The notes under the pieces: model-generated
The model's database searches: none
Told to the model about the DNA's origin: nothing
The model's input: only the letters and a program-made list of their open reading frames with translations
Position numbers and translations under genes: made by a program
Part shown: one piece after another, positions 40,301 to 55,300 of the stretch
Numbering within the stretch: the stretch's first letter is position 1
How the letters are laid out: the number at the start of each line of letters is the position of its first letter
Source: Chrysaora quinquecirrha
Lineage: Eukaryota; Cnidaria; Scyphozoa; Semaeostomeae; Pelagiidae
Length of the DNA stretch: 64,000 nucleotides
NCBI GenBank assembly: GCA_014526335.1
Contig: JACTAT010000006.1
Span: 5,153,115 to 5,217,114 of the forward strand
Reading direction: 5' to 3'

Positions 40301-43300
40301 GAAAGCCGGCTCCATTCATTTGCAGTCGAAATCCACATAAATTGTACGTTAAGCATGTATCAAATGTTTCCTTGAGTAGTTCCGAGCTTTGCTTACATGC
40401 AAGTGTCTCTCTATTACTGCTATGACCACTGTATGTGCAGTTAAAATTAAGGAACTATTAAGAAACTTTTTGAACTACGATTGCCTCAAAAGAGGTCCAA
40501 AATAAGGCACTTAGTCCAAAGGCTAAATACAAAATAATAACATAGTAAAGTACATCGAAATTAAGATTGAGTTACATGAAACCATAAAACATTATTTTAA
40601 TTGTAATTAAACATTGTTTAATTTTAAGCCAGATTTACTACGTAGACCTTAGATATGGTAGAACTGACGATATATGACAGCTAACGTATGTCGACATGCA
40701 AACAGCTGGTCAGAGCTTAGCGCTCGTGTCTGACGGGAAACAATTGTCAACTAATCGCAGAAGTAGGTCAAGCCAAATTTTCTTGAACTGTGCGCAATGC
40801 TCAAAAATGTTAAACGGAAGGGAAATTTTTTAACGGCCACGCCCTTTACTTTGGTAGAAAATGGGAGAAACGCCCTTTTCTAACATTTTATATCGGGAAA
40901 AAAGGCCAAGAAAACCATCACATTTTTCTTATCTCCGATTTCACCCACCCTTCTTCCGTTTCCGCGAGCTCCGCTCCGATATTGCAACACCAAATTTGGG
41001 AATCAGCGTCGACTGAGCAAACAGAGATAGATCATACCTTCGTAGCTTATGGTTTGGAGGTTCAAAAAAGGAAGTGTCGGAAAGCCTCCAAATTTTACTG
41101 CAAATATGTATATTTAAACATAACATTGGTTCATCCTAGAATTTTTGGACGGGCAAAGAGGGAAAAAATCATCTTTGGGCAGGCAATGCACCCCGCACCC
41201 CCCTTGGCTTCGTGACTGTTCTGTTTTATAAATATAGACTTACTCTTTGAAATGATCTTCAGAAATTGGCAGGTGAAAGCGACTTAACAGTGTCTTCAAT
41301 TCTCTCTGAGATATAAAGCCATCGTTATTTTCATCAACTTTGATGAAGGCTTTTGCAATGGTTTTCCAGTTATCCATAATTTTTGTACGCAAAATGTCCT
41401 CTGCCTATGAATAAAAGAAATGACCGTCAAATCAGAAAATAGCCTAACAAAAAAAAACAAATCAGAAACTGTATGTCAAGAAATGACCGCTACTCTACGC
41501 GAAAAGCCAATTGAGCAATGTAAGTCCCTGGCAAAACGATCAAAGATTATAGTCAGACATTTGTGAAATTTGCTTTACAAGCAACCATTGCCACGTCACA
41601 AAACATTGCTCGCAAGCAGCATTCACTCAGCAATGTATTTGAAAATTTCAAATTGACGAACAATGTTTTGTTATATTGCAAAATGGTCTAACATTATGCT
41701 TGACAAGCAGATTTCAAATGTTTGGCAAACAATGTTTTATTGTTTGGCCAGGGCCTAGGCCTGTTCTAATTCGAATAGTGTTATTACTGACTGGGACTGA
41801 CAAGGTAACACAGCATAAAGGAAAGATAGTACTGAATTTTGCATGCTTATCAAATAGAATACTCACTCTTTGACGGTCTAACGTTTGTAGAGGATATGAC
41901 TGATTAATTTTGCGCTCATTACTAAGCCATGGATGGGCACCCTGCAAAAATAAGGAGAAGCGATGAACATTAGGAAATATAATAGGTTACAAAGCGAAAC
42001 GCTATCTCAGATTTTCACAACAGTGAAAAGCCAAACACAGACCTTTCAGAACAGAGAAACTTAGATTAACGAGAAAGAAACCAAGGTGTTGAACAGTCGT
42101 AAAAAATAGTTTAAAAAAATGAACAGCATAATGATTCCGCAACGGACACAGAAAGGGTAAAGCAAAGAAATGAATGGCAAAGCACAATAGGCACATGATA
42201 CAGAAAAGCAAAATTGTGTTCCGTTGATAGATTCTTTGCCTTTATTTTTGAATAGCGAATCAACGTGCAATACTAAGATCGACCATGAGGTTAAGCCTAC
42301 GATGAACTACGATGGTTGGTTTGGGAAAAGAATAGGCTCCACGAACTATCGACAAGTGAAGTACCTGCAAGTATAAAGTATAAAAAGCCACCACGAGAAA
42401 TAAAAGCCACAAGTTTAAAAGCCTTAAGCCAAAAATTGTCGAGGAGAAATTTTATGAAGTGAATTAATATTCATTTATGCACCCAGGCACCCAGAGAGAC
42501 ATTCTAATGCAGAAATGGTTAAGACATTGCATTCTTTCTCAATAGCTGGCACAATATCTCTTTCTATATTTGCAGCGTTAGCTACAAGGCTAACTTTCAA
42601 AAGGGGAGATAAACAAATAAATGTGACGTGGATTTTTCTTTGTATAGCTAGAATTATTTACAAAGGAAAAACTTTGAAAAAATCTCCATACATAGCACTG
42701 AAGGACTCTAACATGCAAGAAGATAGTAACTAACCTGTCCCTCTCGCGCTTCAAAGGTGTTGAGGAATTGATGATAAGATATGTAACCATTTCCATCTGG
42801 GTCAACACGGCGCATAACTTCCTTGAACTGGTCATTTGAGATTTGAAACGGAAAGGTTTTCAGGATTTTGCGAAACTCTTTTCGGTTAACACGACCATCT
42901 TTATCCTAAAATAGACCGACAAAATAATAAGATTTGAAAGGGAGACTGCAAGTTCAATAAAAATTAAAGCTTTACTATAAATGTTACATTATTCACTCAT
43001 TAAAATCCTCCTGAGCAAGCGCATGGATCACTTTGACGCCAGTTTCATCATGTGCAGAGCTCGGAAGCTATTTGAACATCTCTCCTGCCTGCATAAGTGA
43101 CTGCAAAGGCAAGCCTAGTATAGTCCAAAATACTAGCTTAGATGATTATAAATTTGAGCTACGAACGTTTTTAGGGGAACAGACAAAAGCAGGTGGAGAA
43201 TAGAAATAATAGAGCAAGGCTTACATCATCGAATACTAAAAAAGCCTTCTTTATTGAAGAGTAACTGTTGGCAATGTGATTTCTAAGAAGGGTCCAAACG

Positions 43301-46300
43301 TCTTTCATTTCCAATGGTGATTCAGCTTCCCTTATTGGGTTCACTCTAAAAAATAATCATAGAAGTTAAAGAGAGCTCTTTCAGGCTTTTCCCAATCAAC
43401 TGGACTTATATTAGTCTCTTGCCTCCTCTGGAATACAAATCTCCTCTAGAAGAAGAATACCAGCTATAGAAGCAATATCTTTTGAATGAAATGGAATGTA
43501 ATTTTGTCTTTTAGCCTTCAAGTGGCACAATAATCTTTGTAATGCCTTTACCAGAATCCCTTGCCCAAAAGTGAATCAGCTTAATCCGCTAGCAGGTTCT
43601 TATATCAAACCAAAAGCTTCTTCCATAGAATACTGACTATTCAGAATAAAATACATGTATCCCCAACTATAGCCATAACTATATTGTCACTCTCATATGG
43701 GCTATAGCCAGAATTATGATGTCACTCTAATATGATGTTTCATTACGTTTTTACAGTAGCTGTCAAAATTAGAACCTTAAATTTCAATAACTGTATACTT
43801 GGAAAGAATATGCAGAAATGCTTACTTGTGACTTGGTTTAATAGGAATAGTCTGTCCGTTTCCTTCTTGTCCCAAATGTTTGAATTTGTCCAGAAAATGT
43901 TCATATGCAATTTTATGAGTTGCACGTACTCCACATCTGAAAATGAAAATAAAACCAAAAATCAAAAATCTTTCAAATAATTTAATCAGTCTTGCTGAAT
44001 TTTCATGATTAATCTTTTGGCCATATTTGTTGCCTTTCGTACTAAGACTGCATATCCCAAGACCATAAAAGGCACAAACTGAATAACCAAGATGAACATC
44101 GAAAATCTTTTATCTCTTTCAAAACAACAAGCTATTTGAAATAGCACAACTAGCAAAATGACACCAAAATATCTATAAAAGACGCATTTTGTGACACCAC
44201 GTTGTACGGGGAATGACAACAAACAAATGGCTTGAAAACCCACAAAAGATGTGACAGATTTGCTTTGGTGCTAAAAAGTTTTTTTTCAATTGCCTTTTCT
44301 GCACTATACTTCTTAATCATCTGTATGGCCCTGGCCAAACGATCGAACAATGTTGTTCAAATATCTTAAGTTTGCTGCACAAGCAATGCTTGGCAGAATT
44401 CGTTGAGCAATATTTCTGAAAACTTCAAAAAGGTTTCCAAAAGTCACAGTAAAATGTTTGACGCGCAATGAATGTTTGGCGACGTTGCCAAACAGTAAAA
44501 CATTTTGTTTGAGAAGTAAATTCCAAATGATTGACCAACATTGTTTTATCGTTTGCCGCGGCCTATATTTAATCAAGAACAATTATTTGCTTTTGAACGA
44601 AACATGGGATAGAATACACATAAAGATTTTCTACCTTTCCATAAGTTGCGAAAACATTTGGTCGGACATTGGGAAAACGAAGTTGATCAAGACTCTTTTA
44701 AGTTCATCCAGTGTTATGAAGCCGTCTCTCTTTTTATCGAATGCAACAAATGCTCTTTTGACGTCAGGAAATTTCAATATCATCTGAAAAAATAGTACAT
44801 AGTTTTATATAAATACATTAAGCAAAGTATATAGTACAGTAAACAACTTTGCCATTCATGTAAAGAAACACTTCCATGCAAATTCATTTTTAATAAGATC
44901 CCAAGTATAAGAAACTCTAGAAGCCTTATTCCTGAAAAGGATTAAACTGTGTGTGCTATTAGAATTAATACAACATATTAACAAAAGTTAACCTTGCCTT
45001 AATACACAAGTTTTGAAGTAAGTTTTTTCATGAGTGCATTCTCCGGGGGGGGGGCACTGCCTTATTTAGGTGGATGGCTATGTGCCCCGCATATGGGTGA
45101 GGTTTGTTAAAAAATTACTTACAAGTGGGTCTAACTTATGCAGAAAATACCCGAGAAAGTGGATACAGAGCCCCTCTATAGAACCAAATTTCCTTTACAC
45201 TTGATACAAAATATGCATTCTCAAATAAAGAAACTGGATGGCTTTGACAATACCTTAAAGGTGGGTTGCTTAAAATTCGTGGGCATCCCAGTGCATTTTA
45301 GGATCAAGTATACCCGCCCCCTCCTCGGGTGTATTCTTCATGAAAAGGCTTTTGCAATAAAACTCAAACTACCTACATATGCATGTATGAGGAATATAAA
45401 ATATTGTCAATATACAACTAGATTCGTGACGAACCTTTTCTCTGAACTTTTTCTCCACTTGTGGCAACGTAAGTCCAACGAGAGTATCAGAATTCCCAGA
45501 AAAGGAAGAAAGTGTCTCTTGCTCTCTACTCTTAGATGGTCGATCAAGAAATACTAGAAGGAAATAATGACAAATCAACTAGAATAACGTAACGTTAGTC
45601 GATAGGACACAGTAAGACGAAGGTGGTGAAGGTGAAATGGTGATTTAGCGCCAGTCGCTAGGATCTCAGTAATAGGTGAACTAATCGAGACTTCGACCCT
45701 GGCTGTGACGCTAACGTAGCAAGGACTCGAACCCCGACCTCGATGAGCTTCTGACATAACGAGTCATGCTGGATTAGACCACGACGCCACAGCTAAAGGG
45801 CTGAAATGGCTCAAACAATAAAAGGCTGAAATGAAACGATGCATTAGAGCCTATTAACTGCAAAAATAAAACAAATAGTTAATTAATCTTGCTATAACGT
45901 GCTTCGGCTATAACGCATTAAACAAGTTACGCTGTTATAGCTAACCCATTTTTCACTTTTTAAATCCAGATTTTATTCTCACAAAATCTTCACGAAACGC
46001 AGGCTACACGAAAAATGCCTAAAGACTAATAAGCAGCTGTTTCTGAAATGCTTTGATTAAACTGATACGTATAGGATTATACATTCTACACATAGGGGGA
46101 GGGTTTGGGTCAGATTTTGGGTGCATTAGATCAGGTGATTGAAAGAAACCATGACAACTAAAGTACCAACAAGATTAGTGATTTTAACCTGATGTAGGCG
46201 CTGCCCAAACAATCAAACATAGTTTGAAAGACATTGATTTGAGATTTGCTATCAAGCAAAAATAGTTTCAAAGATTGGACACGTCGTAAAAACATTGCTG

Positions 46301-49300
46301 GTCCAACATTTTGCTTGATGCAAGGTTTTGATGAAAGGTTTTGGACTCGAAACAAATTTTGCTTATTATTGCTTTTCTAGCAATGTTTTGTGACGTGTCC
46401 AAACCTTCAAACATCGCTTAATGGGAGCAAATTTCAAATGTTTGATAAGCAATGTTTGATCGCTTGGCAAGGGCCTTAGGAATACTTACATGACCCTTGC
46501 GATGAAGAAAATACACTATCGTCATAACTGAAGAAATTCAATGCGCTTTCAGATTTAGATATATTCCTTTTTCCTTTCAGACTACTAGCCTGGTCACTTC
46601 TTTGAGTGATCGGTGGAATGACAGGATATTTCATCGAGCCTGCACTCCAAGAGGCGCCTTTTTTCTTACCAAAGTCATCGTTATAGCTGGTCGTATAGAC
46701 GTTCTTTTTTGAATCGAGGGAGTGATTCAAGTTGAGAATGTTTCTTTCTGAGTATCTCTTGTGCGTGGACTTGAAAGATGAAGACTTTGAAGCAGGCATG
46801 ATGCGTTGTTTTGTCTTATCCTTATTCCTTACGTATCAATGCTTGAAACGCAGGGTTATAAATGCAAAACTAGATCCAACTGCAAATGTTATAGAGTTGA
46901 CAGTAAGCTGTATTTCTTTGGCGATAACTGAGAACAGAATGAACTGAGTTTCCAATACTCCAATTCGCCCTGCTCGTTTGTATCTACTTGACGAGTACTG
47001 AGCAATCAAGTGTAAGACTCCGAAATCACTTGAATCAGTGACTGAAGAAATTTGTTGATAGAACTTCAAACATATATCTCACTTCAGACTAATACATATA
47101 TGTTCCCAAGACATACACTTTAATTTGATAAGACTTCAACAATTCATCTATTCTGGTTCGGTTGATAACAAATCTGAAAATACAATTGCTGCAGGTGAAA
47201 TAAGCTGCTGTTTTTGAAAGAGGTAATTTTTATGACTTTCTCTTTCTCGATTTTTGTTAACGTGTTGCTATGGTATCCCAATGCAATATACGTAACGACT
47301 TCAGGTGTTAGAGTAACCACTAGAATAATCCAAGCAAGTACATTAAAATACAAAGCACAGGCCTCAACCTAACACTTTATTGCAGACTTTTGCTACCCAG
47401 AACAATCGGATAACCATTTCGAATGGTTAATAGCCACACGTGTGAACAGCTCGTGAAATTCTCTTTGAAGCTCGTGACGATGATGGATTTGAAGTCTTTA
47501 ATTGTGCATAAGATATGATCACTTTTTATAAATTTTTAAATAGGGTACGTATATATTTGCTAGAAGAAAAAAGTCTGTAATTTTCAATGCTTTTCCACAC
47601 GACTTTTGTAAAATCTTGATGCTGCGAGTTTGGGGACCTGTATCCACAATTTACTGTGATCACAACTTACTCGCAACCGCCAGAAAAAACTTACTATCAC
47701 CACGGCAACAGGCAGCTCAAGTAAACATTTGGCAGTTTGGTAAAGAGTGCAAGACGCTGCCTCGCACAGAAACTGCAATACCAAGTACCAGATAAAGCAA
47801 TACTATATTGCAAGTAGGGTATATGTCGAATTCTATGTGTTTCGAAAACCACAAAAGTCACTGATAAACCAGCGTTAGACTTGAGTCTTTAGAACAAATT
47901 CCCAGTAGATAGGGTACCAGTATATGCGGTGCAACAATAAATAACTTTAGTTGATATGATGGGGCAGAGCATCCAAAAGACAAATAATAATCAGAAACCA
48001 AATAGTGTTTTCTTCAAGAAACTTGTGTTCCTTTTGCCATGAGGTATAATCTTAATAATATCACCAACTCTCCATATTTCAGTCTTCAAGTAGCCTTGCA
48101 CTTTCCAATCTATATCAATTTTACCTGTTTTGTGCTCGTTGGTTGTACAGTAGCTTTTCAAATCGAATGAACATCTCTCCGTTCAAAAGGCGAAAGCAGG
48201 AGTCTTGTTTACGGTCTTGTCATTCCCACGCATGATTGTCAGAAAATACTTTGAAATCCTAAGAAAACCATACCAATCTTTCACATTAGATTTTACTGAT
48301 TGAGATAATAAGGCCATAATACGACTTGGCCACATGTTTATGTAGACAAAGCTTCAATCAAAGATTATCCACAGAGTTTTGATAAAGTAACATCACGGAA
48401 CAAGAATGGCTCACAGCAAGTGAATAGTTTTGATAGAAAAATGTCAGAAGGTAGGAAACATCAAGCGCCCCATGATCGCTATGGTAATTAACCAAACAGA
48501 AAGTCTCAGAAGATGGTTGTGTTTTATCAGAAGTAGAATTAGAAGTCTTCTAATTTTGAATGGCAATTTGCACGTTCGTTGAAACAATGTTTGATTGCCA
48601 CAAATAAAAAAAAATTGTACTTTTGTTAAGAATTGTATAGCAAAGATTATCACCCAATCAAACGTGCTGAATTTATTCTTTCATGTGTGTAGAGAGGTTT
48701 AGGCAGTAATGATCAACTTGGGAGAAACTCCTCCATGTACTTTCTTTTGTATTTAGTTTCGTAGTTTAGTTTATTTTTAAATACTTTGTATTATACACTA
48801 TAATTGTTATCAGGTTAGAGGCCATTTTGGCCTAGATACCTTGTTTACAAAGAAACAAACATACGGTACTGTATATGTGGAAAAGCTAAAGCGTGGGCTA
48901 CAGCCTGGTTCCCAAACTATTTTTTCTTTTAGATTAATTACACTCTTGCTTTTAAATATCTATTGTTTAGTTATTAAGTTAGGCTGCTTACTAAACTACT
49001 AAGATATAAATGTGAATACAAGAGTGTAAATATAAATTAACAGGGAAATTCAGGAAATGTATGTTAAATAAATGAATGAATGAATGAATGAGTGAATGAG
49101 TAAGGACAGTAAGCAAAGAGACCATTAAATTAATAAATAAATTATGATTATTTACTACTTTCTTGCAGTACTTATGCTTATAGGCCTACCTTTACCTAAT
49201 TTCCTATTTATTTATTAAATTCATTATTTTTCTTTCTTTTACTTAAGTATTCTTTTGATAAAAATAACGAGTAATAAAAGAGAAAAATTTAAATATAAAA

Positions 49301-52300
49301 AGGCCGTTTAAAGGCCTTTAAAATCATTTTTTAATTTTTTCTGGAATTACAGTATGCAGTTGGTGATATTATAGAGCCATCGTGACGTTTTTTTCTAAGT
49401 CAAACTTTTATTCTTCTGCTTATTATAAGACTCTTAGAGGCCGAGAAAACAGCTGAACGAAGATCTTAAATGGATTGGAGTAAATACGTACGGTACTTTA
49501 CATCCATAAAGCCATTTCTATGACCAAAACTAGCAAACTAAAATAGACAAAAACTGGGCTCAGCCGGGAATCGAACCCGGAGCCTCTCGCACCCAAAGCG
49601 AGAATCATACCATTAGACCACTGAGCCACTTGTAAGAGCGCATGAATTATTTGCTATAAAAATAGTTTTGTTTCAAGTACAGAATATCACAGGAAAACCA
49701 GCTGAGGATTGAGGGTGTTGGAACACAGGTAGACCAATCAATGGTCATGCAACAAGAAGCAATGGCTCTGCCCAGATTTCAACGAAATTGCGAAATTACC
49801 AGCAACATTTTCCTGAAAATGTTACGCTCCTCCGGGCTTCCCTAAATTTCCTATAAAGAATGTGAAATTTAATGCAAGCATTTAGGAATATTTTAATGCA
49901 ATGCCGGAATGCCGATAAAATAAAAGGTTCCTTTTGATGGGCTGGGATTTAAACAAGCCCCTCCTCTCTTATATAAGCCCCCATCTGTTTTAAACCCCAC
50001 TAGTGCTTAGAAATTAATTAACCCCCCCCCCTGGGCTAAAAAGAGCTTTTATAAATTATAGCAAAACTTACAATGTTGCTTTCGAGGCTGTTGCTGCTCT
50101 CGTGAACGCAAATCCACTCCAAGTCTTTTCAGAAAGTCCATGTATTCGATACTGTGATTATTTCGTGTGATGTCATATTTTTGTAGCAATCTATAAGAAA
50201 ACAAAGCAGCACAGTTATTCTAAGAAGTGACCTTTAAAAGCCCAGATTCATAAAAATAGCGATTCATAAACCCCTTTATTTACACTACAACAACTACATA
50301 CTTGCGAACATGATTGCGTTGATAACAAAACTACACTCTTTTTTTAAATAAGCAACTGTTCAATAAGCAACCAGGGCTGAGATTGTGCTAAAATTTCTGG
50401 TGAAATAGCTTTCTTTATACTGTACATCCTTGCAAACTTGTCAGTTACATCGAGAAGCCAGAAAAGAGGCAAAATAAGAGGTACCAGTCATAATCAGGGG
50501 TACCAGTCATTCTGTGAGGGCTGAAATCCTAGATATGTTAAGCAACTCTTGAGGGCTGGACCAAAGTCAAGTTGCTTATTGAAAAAAAAGTGTACAGGGC
50601 CGTAGCTACGGGGGGGGTGTGGGGGGGTGTGACACCCCCCCCCCCCCAGGCAATTTGTCCGTCGGCAAATTTGAGAAGAACGGAATTTTTTGGCAATAGT
50701 AACTAAGGGCCAGAAATGATGCAAATCAAAATAAAAACAAAATAAACGTGTCGGCAAATGTCGGGAAAGCGTTCAGCACATAGCTTGCCGACGAATACTA
50801 GCATCCACTTTCCACTGCTGCCGACATGTTAGGTATCAGTAACAGTTGAAGGGTTGCTATCTGCGAGCAAATGCCGAGAGAAAGTGCTTCCATACCAGCT
50901 AATCGTATCTGCATATGCCAGTTTGCAAACCATAACAGATACAAGCGGGCAGCAGCAAACAGGATGGAGATACAATACACGGGATCGCCAAGACTGCCTA
51001 TGTCTAAAATTAGAGGTTTAGTCCTATTTCAAACTGTAAAGCGCTCTAGAGTGCATTATCAAACTAGTCTCAAATTAACAATGTATACAAGAAACAAACA
51101 GGCAAATGATTACAATGTTGTTGTTCAACAGCTAAAAAGGTTGTGTTTCACGGCATTTTAGAGTCCAAATTTTCAAAATTTTCCCGGGTGAGCATGCCCC
51201 CGGACCCCTCTTGTATGCATGTATTTCCCCCATTTCTTTATGATGTTCTATGATTCAAGCATAATATTCCTGGCCTGACGGTTGTGTGCAAAGCATGGGA
51301 AACAAAAAGAAATTCGCCAAGAAAAGAGCAACAGCCAAGCCACACCCATCTCTAAAAAGCCACGCCCATTTTGTCGGCAAAATACCGAGCTACACCTCCC
51401 AGTCGTTGAGTCCTAGCGACGGCCCTGATTAAGTGTACGTCAGTTAAACCCATAGAGATATGATTAAATCAAGAGACAATGTTGGAAGGCCCAGGCTTCA
51501 AATCTACATATATTAAAAATCTTACTTTTCGAAGTAAAAGTCGGACATTTTGAAACAGCAGCTTTCAAGCACTCTCTTCAATTCATTTCTTTGGATATGA
51601 CCATCTCGGTTATAGTCGAATAATCGAACTGCTTTCAAGAAATTCAGCAAACTTGAATTGAGCTAAAGAGATAAAAAAAGCTCCAAAAGTGATTTGAGAA
51701 GAGATGAACAACTAAGATCACAACAGATCATGAGAAATGATTATATTTAATGTATTCTCAAGAAACAGGCCGGTCAGCGTACCAGCCTTTGTTGCACGAG
51801 CAAGGAACCCAATTTACGGTCGGTGATTCCGATTTGCAAAGCAAATTTCGGCCGGCACACCTGGCAATGACGACCGGAGTGGTCGACTGCGAAATAAAAT
51901 AATCAAAAACTCATAGAATCAAAAAACAATAACTAGAGGGATAGGGAGGGAGGGAGAAATTTTGTGAATCAAGACCAGTTATCTTATCGGTGGTTGAATT
52001 CGAATGAACCTCACTTCGAGAAAACACTGCTAAATATGTAGAAGGATTTCCTGGAGATCAGCCAGATTCCATAGGGATTTCTAGACAGACAGGCTTTTAT
52101 ACAGGAAACCTCACAGATACTTACAGCGAGTGGCACGTTAACGGTTAGCCTTAATCATCCCCTGACCTCCTTTGACCTGGAAGGCATCCAGCATCATACT
52201 TATACCGACAACAACGGGGTTAGAGAAGAAGAAAAAACATTGCAAGGCCCCCTGTTCATTCAAAATTAAGTTGAGCCTACTTTCTTAGCACATTTATAAC

Positions 52301-55300
52301 AGTTTCTTTCTCCATTAACGGTGCTTAAATTAGAAATTTAACCATCATTAAAACTCCCAGGGGGGTAACCTTCAATACGGGGGGGTCCATGCCAATATTT
52401 GGGGTCCGAAATCTTAAGCTTATTCAATATTTGGGGTTTGTGAATTATAACATGGACAAAAATTCACTATTTAGGCTCCACAAATCTGACGGAAGAACCT
52501 TGCGATTTGGTGCGATTCATTACAATGACCCATGCAACTGCCAAGAGCTTATGAATTGTAAATTGTCATGCAACTGATGGCTAAACCTGAGAAAACACTT
52601 TAGGTGTCCAAAAATAGATATCAATATTTGGGGTCTCCAAAACATTAAACTCAATATTTGGGGGTCTGCAAGGAAAAAGTGGCATGGACCCCTCGTATTG
52701 AAAGTTAATGAGTACCCCCCTGGGTTAAAACTCTTAAGAACAACTCCATTACACGTTAATGCAACAGTGAGAAGAATGTGTATGGTGATTAGTATTCCCC
52801 ACATTGATGGTAGCACTAGCATTTATGAAGAGATCTATTTTTCTTTTTCTACGGCTGCTTACTCAATTAGGTGCAGTAGTTTCTCTGTATTTGACAATGA
52901 GTCCGACCAAAGTCTATAAGCTTAACTAATTCTGCCTATAAAATACGCTACATGATGCAACTGCATTCATCCAAACATATATTAATCTGTCGGGGACTTG
53001 CTGCCTTTGTAAGGAGGATTAGTTTGAGGGGACAGCCAACACGAAAAAATTTGGTAGCTAAGTTTTTCTTCTTGAAGCGCCATAACTCATCTCTGGCAAG
53101 CCATGACTGTCAGTTATAAAAGGCAAATAACGAAAAACATTTTTTGTACCTTGATTCTTAGCCGGCTCTCCAATTCCTCGAAAGATTCTTGACGTTGCTC
53201 ACCAGTTCTACAGTAAAAAAGCATGTCTGTCAATAATTGCCAAAGAGATGCTACAAAGGGCAATTATATTTGGCACTTATCGATTCTGAAGCACGAGATT
53301 CAGTCTGGTACAACATGTTAGCACGGCAATTCACCAAAGTTTTCAATACTGTGGTGTGTTTTCAAATGCACAAAAACCGAACCTTTCGTGAAGACATGTT
53401 TCAAAAAGTCCTCCCTTTACATTTTATTTGTGTGCTCTTTTCTTTCCGATCTGGTAGGTCTTAGATTTCTTACGTTAACTTTTGTCTTCTAAGGGCAGCC
53501 GAAATTAGTATTCTTGTAAAGTACTTGTAAAGTACTTGCTTGCAAGCAACTAGGGGCAAACCAGATGGAATAAAGAAATTGCAGCCGTGCAGTGCTAGAA
53601 AAATTAGCTACTATTGCGTTCTTTTTCGCTCAACTTGGTTAAGACTGACGGTTTTGCTTTTAGATCAAAGCTAGATAAATTGATACAATATCAGATCCAT
53701 AAAATAGTTCAAAGAGCTCAACAGCCGAAAAGGGTTATAAGTTCCTTTTAGATTGTTTTGAAGCTTCGGAGTAAAGTATTACGCAAAACTGTGTTCAAAC
53801 GATGGCAGTGGTTGAGTAAATCACCCCCTAAAGGACTAAAGGATCCAACAAAGACTTCGACACCACACCAGGACATTTAAATTAACTCTATTGGTCTTCC
53901 ATCTTTATCTAGCAAGCTGATTGTTGTGGAAAACACGATGGCGATTCAGATTAGCATTTTCTGATTAGTCAGTCTGATCCGCTGAGGAATATAATAAATT
54001 CCGCCTTGGAAAATTGTTTCCATCTGTTTCTGACGTTTATAATCTGAGGAGTATCAGACGAAAAAATATTTTTCGTTTGTCCTACGATTCGGCTGTTTAT
54101 CGCAATTTCGAAGGCTTAAGCAATAAAAAACTTACCTAGGAGGGGAACTTATAGAGCGCTGTGTATCAGACATAAAAACCGGTCCAGTTCGAAACTTCTC
54201 CAGAAACGAGATGTAATTAATCGTGCTGTCTTTCTTTGCTCCAATCTAAAGTCAAAATATAAAATTAGTGTCGTATTTATAACAGAATTGAGTAACAATG
54301 TCTATTACTTTAGCTCATTAGACAATGTCGTGGATGGAGTGAAGGTTATCTATGATGCATTGCATGTGAACCACAAAAGAAAGCAAGGGCACTCCTTCCA
54401 ACGGCCAGAAAGATGGGAAAACAATAAAAATGGTCAAAAAACCACACTGAGCATGTTTTATGTTGTCTTAGACAACATGCAGGTCTGCTTAAAGGAGGGG
54501 GGCTTTGGGATTTCTCGGGTTGCGGGTTTGGCGATTTCGACCTCGAGTTTTCGGGTTTTTCCAAAAAATCGTGCGGGTTTTCGGGTCAATTATACAGGGT
54601 GGCCCAAAAAAAAGGGACCCCCTTAGGTAAATAATTTCTGTATAAATTTTCTCAAGGAGGAATTTTATCAAATTTATACCAGGTAATATTCAAGTCAAGT
54701 GCGCTATCGTGTAGAAATATGTTGGTGATAAGAGCTTCCATCTCGGCGCAATGGGACATTAAATTCATGATGTCCAAAAACCAGCTGTTTATATTCCATC
54801 ATTGACTACTGTACTACAATCGTGCGTGAAGGAGAATCGTTATCCCAAAGTAAAATTGTCACGACCACTAATGTATGGTCAGTCATATTAGTGAAGTGTT
54901 TTGAGCAGGATTGGGGACATTCTGAATATCATTTGACTGAAAGAATGAGTTATTGATTTTTCTGTTTTGTTGCGTAAGGATTACATAAGGGTATAAAGTT
55001 GCATATTTGAGATACTCCCTAATGTAGGCTGACAGGTCATGAAATTCCAACTTAAGAATAAAATTAATAAATTAACATTTGGTACACAGATGCATACTTA
55101 AATCATAAAACTGGGTGGCTGAATGTGTAAAACAATACCTTAAAGGTGGGTTGGTTTGTAAAATCTCGGGGAAACACCCCGTAAAATTGCAAGTACCCCC
55201 AAGTCTTCAGCCTCCCTTAGGGAGAACAGAAATTGATTGTCACGAAGGACGTATAGCATAGCTTTGGCACTTAGTGATGTTTCAAGCTTGATACTTGTTT

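Noticed and set aside
45138..45557. 139-codon plus-strand ORF
   Set aside because: It overlaps a G-run repeat and lies antisense to EFCAB6 exon 8; no recognisable protein features.
46490..46799. Treating this exon as internal, or as the start of a separate gene from the 50-56.7 kb exons
   Set aside because: An in-frame stop precedes its ATG and no good acceptor was seen. Exon 7 joins exon 8 directly in phase with the human linker length, so one gene with two starts is simpler.
50494..50757. 87-codon minus-strand ORF with proline/glycine run
   Set aside because: Product of the G/C runs inside the hAT-like element and adjacent MITE.
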